A stretch of 64,000 nucleotides of DNA, taken from Pyrus communis. Taxonomy: Eukaryota > Streptophyta > Magnoliopsida > Rosales > Rosaceae. Under the pieces are notes generated by a model. It ran no database searches and was not told the origin of the DNA. It saw only the letters and a list, made by a program, of their open reading frames with translations. The stretch spans positions 11,657,471 through 11,721,470 of the forward strand of contig NC_084819.1 of the NCBI RefSeq assembly GCF_963583255.1, read 5' to 3'. The position numbers were made by a program, and so were the translations under genes. Below are positions 57,301 through 64,000 of this stretch, piece by piece (position 1 is the first letter of the stretch; the number at the start of each line of letters is the position of its first letter).

Positions 57301-57782
57301 TATGATGGATTGATGGCAAACCGTGGTTTTGGTCATTTCCGAGTATGGTTTGGATATAAGTATATATGTTGTACTGTCTTATAGAAAACGATACGGGTTT
57401 TACATTTAGGGGCATTACTTTTAAAGAGGTAGTAACTTTGGGAAGCTTGATTTTATTGCTTACTCACACCTTCTGTTTGGTGCCCTCCAGGTTTTAGCTG
57501 CTGAGTTTGTATCGACAAGAATCTGTGGCGAATCTTAGTATTGATGGATATTTTTGAGGGTATGATTCTTAGCCACATTACTGTACCTTACTTATACTCT
57601 AACATCGCGCGTGAAATGGGTTCGCTCCCACTCGTAGCGCACTCTGGTATTTAGACACTTTTGGATTCAAATTCATTCACTTTTTATACACTATCACATT
57701 TTATGGCTTCGTCACCTTCCAGGTGTCGGCCAGCACAGCTCGATTCAGGGTCCAAGTGGACTTTCTGGGTCGGGGTGTGTCA
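54323..57782 (+). repeat. LARD right LTR, 3460 bp
   Basis: Complete, uninterrupted copy. It contains nine 65-bp tandem units (56670-57254) against five in the left LTR, and a 21-bp A-run at 54626-54646. Confidence 0.93.
56670..57254. repeat. 65-bp tandem repeats with internal hairpin (9 units)
   Basis: Units start GCTAGCCAGG or GCTAGCCATG. Each contains AAGTCG, TACAG, GTCAC, TATA, GGTGAC, TC and CGACTT, an inverted repeat able to fold. The last unit has diverged. One unit has a 6-bp extra CTATAG-like insertion (about 57040). Confidence 0.93.
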
Positions 57783-57886
57783 CATATGACATATCTCACT
57801 ATTTTTATAATGATACATGTGATACTCCGTGTACCAGTCAATTATACGTACAAAATAAATATATTTAAATCTACTTAATAAATAAA

Positions 57887-57930
<44 letters not shown>

Positions 57931-57950
57931 CACAAACCATTGGAACTTGA
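57783..57950. other. TA-rich spacer between LARD and satellite array
   Basis: Includes (TA)n tracts at about 57889-57930. Part of the right arm of the hAT-type element. Confidence 0.6.
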
Positions 57951-60900
57951 TGGGATACGAATTCTTCGAAACTAATTTGAACGATCCCAACAGTCAAACT
58001 TGTTTGTATATGCTTTGAGATCACATCAGCAAAAAATCGCAAAAAACAAACATTCAGAGATCAAGTAACGTGACAAAACTTTTCAACGCTTATAAACGAA
58101 AAATCACGATTTAACGGTTATTTTAACTTCGATTTTGATGATTTTTTATAGCTACACTCCTTGACCCTATATGAATACAATGAATGAATTTGATCTTCAA
58201 TTTAAAATATTTACACAAATGGATACTACAAAATCTTATGTTATACTTGATGAAAGTATAAATAAACTCTAAGTGTTAGTTAATCTATTGTTTTTATGGG
58301 ATACGAATTCTCTTAAACTAATTTCAACGATCCCAACCATCAAACTTGTTTGTATATGCTTTGAGATCACATTAGCAAAAAATCACAAAAAACAAACATT
58401 CAGAGATCAAGTAACAGGACAAACCTTTTCGACGGTTATAAACGAAAAATCACGATCTAACGGTTATTTTAACTCTGATTTTGATGATTTTTTACAGCTA
58501 CACTCCTTGACCCTATATGAATACAATGAATAAATTTGATCTTCAATTTAAAATATTTACACAAGTGGATACCACAAAATCTTATGTTATAGTTAATGAA
58601 AATATAAAGAAACTCTTACGTGTTAGTCAATCTATCATTTTGTTGGGATACGAATTCTCCAAAACTAATTTCAACGATCCAAACCGTCAAACTTGTTTGT
58701 ATATGCTTGGAGATCACATTAACAAAAAATCACAAAAAAAAAACATTCAGAGATCAAGTAACGAGACAAAGCTTTTCGACAGTTATAAACAAAAAATTAC
58801 GATTTAACGGTTATTTTAACTTCGATTTTGATGATTTTTTACAGGTACATTCCTTGACCCTATATGAATACAATGAATGAATTCGATCTTCAATTTAAAA
58901 TATTTACACAAGTCGATACCACAAAATCTATTGTTCTACTTAATGAAAGTATAAATAAACTCTAAGTGTTAGTCAATCTATTGTTTTGTTGGGATACGAA
59001 TTCTCCAAAACTAATTTCAATGATCCAAACCGTCAAACTTGTTTGTATATTCTTGGAGATCACATCAACAAAAAATCACAAAAAACAAACATTCAGAGAT
59101 CAAGTAACTGGACAAATCTTTTCGACGGTTATAAACGAAAAATCACGATTTAACGGTTATTTTAACTCCGATTTTGATGATTTTTTACAAGTACACTCCT
59201 TGACCCTATATGAATACAATGAATGAATTCGATCTTCAATTTAAAATATTTACACAAGTGGATACCACAAAATCTTATGTTATACTTAATGAAAGTATAA
59301 ATAAACTCTTAAGTGTTAGTCAATCTATCGTTTTGATGGGATACGAATTTTCCAAAACTAATTTCAACGATCCAAACCGTCAAACTTGTTTGTATATGCT
59401 TGGAGATCACATCAACAAAAAATCACAAAAAACAAACATTTAGAGATCAAGTAACGGGACAAACCTTTTCGACGGTTATAAACGAAAAATCACGATTTAA
59501 CGGTTATTTTAACTCTGATTTTGATGATTTTTTACAGGTACACTCCTTGACCCTATATGAATACAATGAATGAATTCGATCTTCAATTTAAAATATTTAC
59601 ACAAGTGGATACCACAAAATCTTATGTTGTACTTAAGGAAAGTATAAATAAACTCCATAATCTATCGTTTTGTTGGGATACGAATTCTCCAAAACTAATT
59701 TCAACGATCCAAACCGTCAAACTTGCTTGTATATGCTTGGAGATCACATCAACAAAAAATCACAAAAAACAAACATTCAGAGATCAAGTAATGGGACAAA
59801 GTTTTTCGACGGTTATAAACAAAAAATCACGATTTAACGGTTATTTTAACTCTGATTTTGATGATTTTTTACAGCTACACTCCTTGACCCTGTATGAATA
59901 CAATGAATGAATTTTATCTTCAATTTAAAATATTTACACAAGTGGATACCACAAAATCTTATGTTATACTTAATGAAAGTATAAATAAACTAAGTGTTAG
60001 TCAATCTATCGTTTTGTTGGGATACGAATTCTCCAAAACTAATTTCAACGATCCAAACCGTCAAACTTGTTTGTATATGCTTGGAGATCACATCAACAAA
60101 AAATCACAAAAAACAAACATTCAGAGATCAAGTAACGGGACAAACCTTTTCAACGGTTATAAACGAAAAATCACGATTTAACGGTTATTTTAACTCTGAT
60201 TTTGATGATTTTTTACAAGTACACTCCTTGACCCTATATGAATACAATGAATGAATTCGATCTTCAATTTAAAATATTTACACAAGTGGATACCACAAAA
60301 TCTTATGTTGTACTTAATGAAAGTATAAATAAACTCAAAGTGTTAGTTAATCTATCGTTTTGTTGGGATACGAATTCTCCAAAACTAATGTCAACGATCC
60401 AAACCGTCAAACTTGTTTGTATATGCTTGGAGATCACATCAACAAAAAATCACAAAAAACAAACATTCAGAGATCAAGTAACGGGACAAAGTTTTTCGAC
60501 GGTTATAAACAAAAAATCACGATTTAACGGTTATTTTAACTCTGATTTTGATGATTTTTTACAGCTACACTCCTTGACCCTGTATGAATACAATGAATGA
60601 ATTCGATCTTCAATTTAAAATATTTACACAAGTGGATACCACAAAATCTTATGTTATAATTAATGAAAGTATAAATAAACTCTAAGTGTTAGTCAATCTA
60701 TCGTTTTGTTGGGATACGAATTCTCCAATACAAATTTCAACGATCCAAACTGTCAAACTTGTTTGTATATGCTTGGAGATCACATTTACAAAAAATCACA
60801 AAAAACAAACATTCAGAGATCAAGTAACGGGACAAAACTTTTCGATGGTTATAAACGAAAAATCACGATCTAACGGTTATTTTAACTCTGATTTTGATGA

Positions 60901-61575
60901 TTTTTTACAGGTACACTCCTTGACCCTATATGAATACAATGAATGAATTCGATCTTCAATTTAAAATATTTATATAAGTGGATATCACAAAATCTTATGT
61001 TGTACTTAATGAAAGTATAAATAAACTCTAAGTGTTAGTTAATCTATCGTTTTGTTGGGATACGAATTCTCCAAAACTAATTTCAACGATCCAAACCGTC
61101 AAACTTGTTTGTATATGCTTGGAGATCATATCAACAAAAAATCACAAAAAACAAACATTCAAAGATCAAGTAACGGGACAAACATTTTCAACGGTTATAA
61201 ACGAAAAATCACGATTTAACGGTTATTTTAACTCCGATTTTGATGATTTTTTACAGGTACACTCCTTGACCCTATATGAATACAATGAATGAATTCGATC
61301 TTCAATTTAAAATATTTACACAAGTGGATACCACAAAATCTTATGTTGTACTTAATGAAAGTATAAATAAACTCTAAGTGTTAGTCAATCTATCGTTTTG
61401 TTGGGATACGAATTCTCCAACTAATTTCAACGATCCAAACCGTCAAACTTGTTTGTATATGCTTGGAGATCACATCAACAAAAAATCACAAAAAACAAAC
61501 ATTCAGAGATCAAGGAATGGAACAAAGCTGTTCGACGGTTATATACGAAAAATCACGATTTAACGGTTATTTTAA
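57951..61575 (+). repeat. 346-bp satellite array, ~10.5 monomers
   Basis: The marker GGGATACGAATT recurs at 57952, 58298, 58645, 58991, 59338, 59675, 60019, 60365, 60711, 61057 and 61403, so most monomers are 346-347 bp; two are shorter (337 and 344). The last monomer is cut after about 172 bp. The monomers are highly similar, head to tail. Frames of 86 codons recur because the monomer has few stops, but they start with GTG and shift frame each monomer; no protein is claimed. Confidence 0.96.
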
Positions 61576-62217
61576 TATATTTTTATATGGTATAGTATTA
61601 TTATTTTATTTCTTTTCATAATTATTTTGGTAAACTTCTCATAATTTGAATGATTTTTAATGTTTGGTTTTTCTATACTTAGTTTATGCGGAAGAGAGTT
61701 CTGACGTGGAAAACCTTACTGAAAACATCTTCAACATAATTCTTCAAGGCAATAGATGAAGCCAAAGTTTCAATACAATTTCATGATGATCGATGTAAAT
61801 TGAAGATTTTGTAGATAGAGGTGTAAACTTTTGAGAAAGACTTACAATCTTGAAAACAAAAACTCTTTCATTTTGCATATCCTTGCACATTTAATATTTG
61901 TAATAGATTAGTAGTGTATGTATTATTTTTTTATTAGGCTCTTATTTTCAAATGTAGATATAGTACTTAAACGACAAATGTTTTAGTGTTTTGAAGTAAT
62001 ATTTATGTGGCAATGTGTGATATGTGCAAATTTAAAAAAAAAAAAAAATTTTTCTTAACGGGTCATAACGGGTTGGGTCACTTTACCCATTGGGTAAAGT
62101 GACCCAACCTGTTAAGGACCCGTTAAGATAACGGGTGTGACACGACACGACCCGTTAAGATAACAGGTGTTACACGAAAACGACACGAACACGACAGACA
62201 CGACCCGTTTGCCAGGC

Positions 62218-62220
<3 letters not shown>
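61576..62220. other. Right arm of the hAT-type element
   Basis: A/T-rich stretch, then AACGGGT/ACCCGTT-rich subterminal sequence (62055-62205) and the terminal TTGCCAGGCCTA. Confidence 0.6.

Positions 62221-62248
<28 letters not shown>
62219..62248. repeat. (AC)n microsatellite abutting the hAT end
   Basis: About 14 AC units directly after the TIR. It occupies the place where a target duplication would be expected. Confidence 0.93.
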
Positions 62249-62250
<2 letters not shown>

Positions 62251-64000
62251 AGTACAACTTATATTTTAATATTTCCCACAAATTATGGGTTTTTTTTATA
62301 TTTAAAATCTCATTAATATAAACAACTATAAATTTCAATTTTTAATTTAAAAAATATAGTAAATACATAGAAATAAATTATCACATTAATTTCAGGGACT
62401 TCGATAAAAAATTGAAAACCAACAAGGTTTCAGTAAAAAAATATTTATAGTTAGGAACTGCATCCAAAGTCTCCATTTCTTTATTTATAAGTTAGAACTT
62501 TCAAGTTTGACTCTTTGAATTGCAAGTTCGATACTAAATTATAGTTGATTCACTGTATGACTTAGCCCAAATTTTCATCCCTCGCTATCATTATGTCACA
62601 TATATAGACAATTTATAAACAACAAAAAAAAATTGCTTTAATATGTTAGATGAACATAGTTGAAAGTTTTGAAGAAATGGGTAACAATCTCATCTCTCAA
62701 CAAATAGTTTGGATAAATTATATATACTTGTTCATAGTTTTGCGTATTTCCAATCTACTTTCTATATTTCTTAAGAGTGCTTGAAGGCTTTTTTCAAGTG
62801 AATTTTTTTTTAACTCAATTAGAAGTCAAAATTGTTTTTTCATTTGTACATAGTCAAAACCATGATCACTTATTTTTAAGAGCTTATGATATTATCAAGA
62901 GGATGTTTACATTTATATATGATATGGTCATATGAAAGAATGAAAGATTAGAAGGAAGGAACGTGATGAAGGCCTTTCGAGCTTATGACATCTCAATAAA
63001 CCCCCTATGTTAATGCAAGAGATGTCTTCATTTTTCAAGTATCTTACTTCTTGTATTCATGATTTCTCAGTTGCAAGGGCTTAGGGAGATGTTTTTGAGA
63101 TCAGTATCTTTTGACCTACTTTCTAGAAAATCTCTACTTGACACACCCATCTATGCCTCACCTAACTCCCCATGCCTTACGATTTTTCTACCCAAACCTA
63201 ACCACCTCCTATTTCCCATTTATATGTTTTGAGTCGATTAAACTTAATATGTAGGCAAAATATGGAACATGGTAACCAATCCATGACATGCACAACATTT
63301 TTAATCATACAACAGGGATAATATTCTTAGGTGGCATTTGGTACCAGTTGATACCTAAACAATATCCTTTCACCCTACCATTTTCCCTCATCCACATTCA
63401 ACATCCATGGCTAATCAAGTCTTTTTCCCTCACTAATCAGTATCACTAGAATAGACTCCAAACTTTACTAGGAACCCAGCAAATCCAACACTGCCACGTG
63501 TACTATTAGAAAAAAATATCATAAATGTTTGGGTGGGCCATGTGTCTCATTCTGGACTGTTGGATTTCAATTTTTTTGTAATCCGACAGTCCAGATTAAA
63601 TAAGTTAATAATTTTTTAAACTAATTAAAAATCCAAAAAATTTAAAAAAAATTATAATTTTTTTTTTAATAAATACGTTACCATTTTCTCACACCTTACA
63701 CCACATTTCAATATTTTCAACGATTCTAAATAGGTAAGAACATGTCACGCGACGGAATTGGTTAAAAATCTTATCAAAATTTATTCACAAAAATTCTACT
63801 TTCAGATAATAACACATGTCATGACGAGATCGGTCAAAAATCTTATTCGAAATTTAAATTTAAATTATTTTTTATTATTTTATAAAATAAAAAATACTAA
63901 TATTTTATTACCTACTGCCATGATTTTTCAGTTTAGTGATGAAGATGTAAAATATAATTACTGTTCATTAAAGACAAGTACTATTCATTAGAAGGAATTC
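62249..64000. other. Unrecognised A/T-rich sequence
   Basis: Only short ORFs; no element ends recognised. A 16-bp foldback lies at 63551-63595. Confidence 0.45.
63551..63595. repeat. Foldback (inverted repeat)
   Basis: Arms TCTGGACTGTTGGATT and AATCCGACAGTCCAGA (one mismatch) around a 13-nt T-rich loop. Confidence 0.85.

Larger units (their letters stand above)
33137..57782 (+). mobile_element. LARD-like LTR retrotransposon (Tekay/Del-derived signatures)
   Basis: Very long LTRs starting TGTGACAAC and ending GGTGTGTCA: left 33137-51176 (interrupted by another element; 3175 bp without it), right 54323-57782 (3460 bp). PBS TGGTATCAGAGC at 51180-51191; purine tract AAGGTGGGTAGAT up to 54322. 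CACATATG overlaps both outer junctions (33131-33138 and 57781-57788), giving a 4-5 bp target duplication. The 3.1-kb internal region lacks gag-pol, but an ATG ATG CCA CCT CGT CGA start (51263) and a TTTCGAGGACGAAATTTTC motif before the purine tract are typical of Tekay/Del chromoviruses. It would need enzymes from elsewhere to move. Confidence 0.9.
32423..62220. mobile_element. hAT-type element with satellite array, split by LARD nest
   Basis: The left end starts TAGGCCTGGCAA (32423) and the right end stops TTGCCAGGCCTA (62220), a perfect 12-bp inverted repeat of hAT style. Both subterminal regions are rich in CACGACCCG/CGGGTCGTG and AACGGGT motifs in inverted arrangement. Without the LARD nest the element would be about 5.1 kb and consists largely of 346-bp tandem repeats. 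An 8-bp duplication was not found: ATTCAAGT precedes the left end, but an (AC)n tract abuts the right end. The pairing of these two ends is therefore an inference. Confidence 0.6.

Noticed and set aside
58273..61563. Recurrent 86-codon frames in the 346-bp monomers
   Set aside because: They begin with GTG, end where the next monomer frame overlaps, shift frame each unit (346 is not a multiple of 3) and show no known domain; a by-product of a stop-poor satellite.
57951..61575. CRISPR-like array
   Set aside because: Units are contiguous 346-bp monomers with no unique spacers, in plant nuclear DNA. The 65-bp LTR arrays are rejected for the same reason.

Overview
This window is nuclear DNA of a flowering plant. 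The evidence is spliced gene remnants, Ty1/copia and Ty3/gypsy retrotransposons, a Cassandra TRIM with 5S-derived LTRs, L1-type LINE fragments, hAT, CACTA and PIF/Harbinger DNA elements, and one intact plant-type C2-domain gene. The style of several repeats suggests a woody Rosaceae such as apple or pear; that is an impression, not proof. No rRNA, tRNA or CRISPR locus is seen.

Region 1-22911 is almost all transposon. After an LTR remnant (1-125) and a Cassandra element (460-1097) comes one very large hAT element (1290-22903) bounded by a perfect 8-bp target duplication, TATGTAAC. It still carries a 5' leader exon and an internally deleted transposase exon (21963-22340). The gap between them is filled by a hAT MITE, a CACTA end, two LINE insertions with target duplications, a partly triplicated ~0.9 kb segment, a nearly full-length minus-strand copia element (9717-15904), a second copia LTR with a decayed gag, and a PIF/Harbinger element.

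Region 22912-32422 is the gene-bearing island. An SRC2-like C2-domain protein gene (24809-25756) is the only convincing host gene. It sits between a 710-bp hAT-like element ending about 57 bp before its TATA box and a Tourist-like MITE starting 24 bp after its stop codon. Downstream lie a LINE RT relic, an 809-bp hAT MITE, exon-like remains of an unidentified minus-strand gene, and three copies of one short dispersed repeat.

Region 32423-62220 is a four-level nest. A hAT-type element (ends TAGGCCTGGCAA / TTGCCAGGCCTA) contains a LARD-like LTR element (33137-57782). Its left LTR contains a TAT-like gypsy element (35590-50449, target duplication CTTAT), and the internal region of that contains a copia element (38310-43687) whose two 261-bp LTRs look identical. 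The TAT-like element lacks RT but keeps RNase H, integrase and an antisense coiled-coil ORF with a candidate intron. The outer hAT also holds a 10.5-copy, 346-bp satellite array (57951-61575) with signs of a dimeric higher-order repeat. The last 1.8 kb is AT-rich and unassigned.
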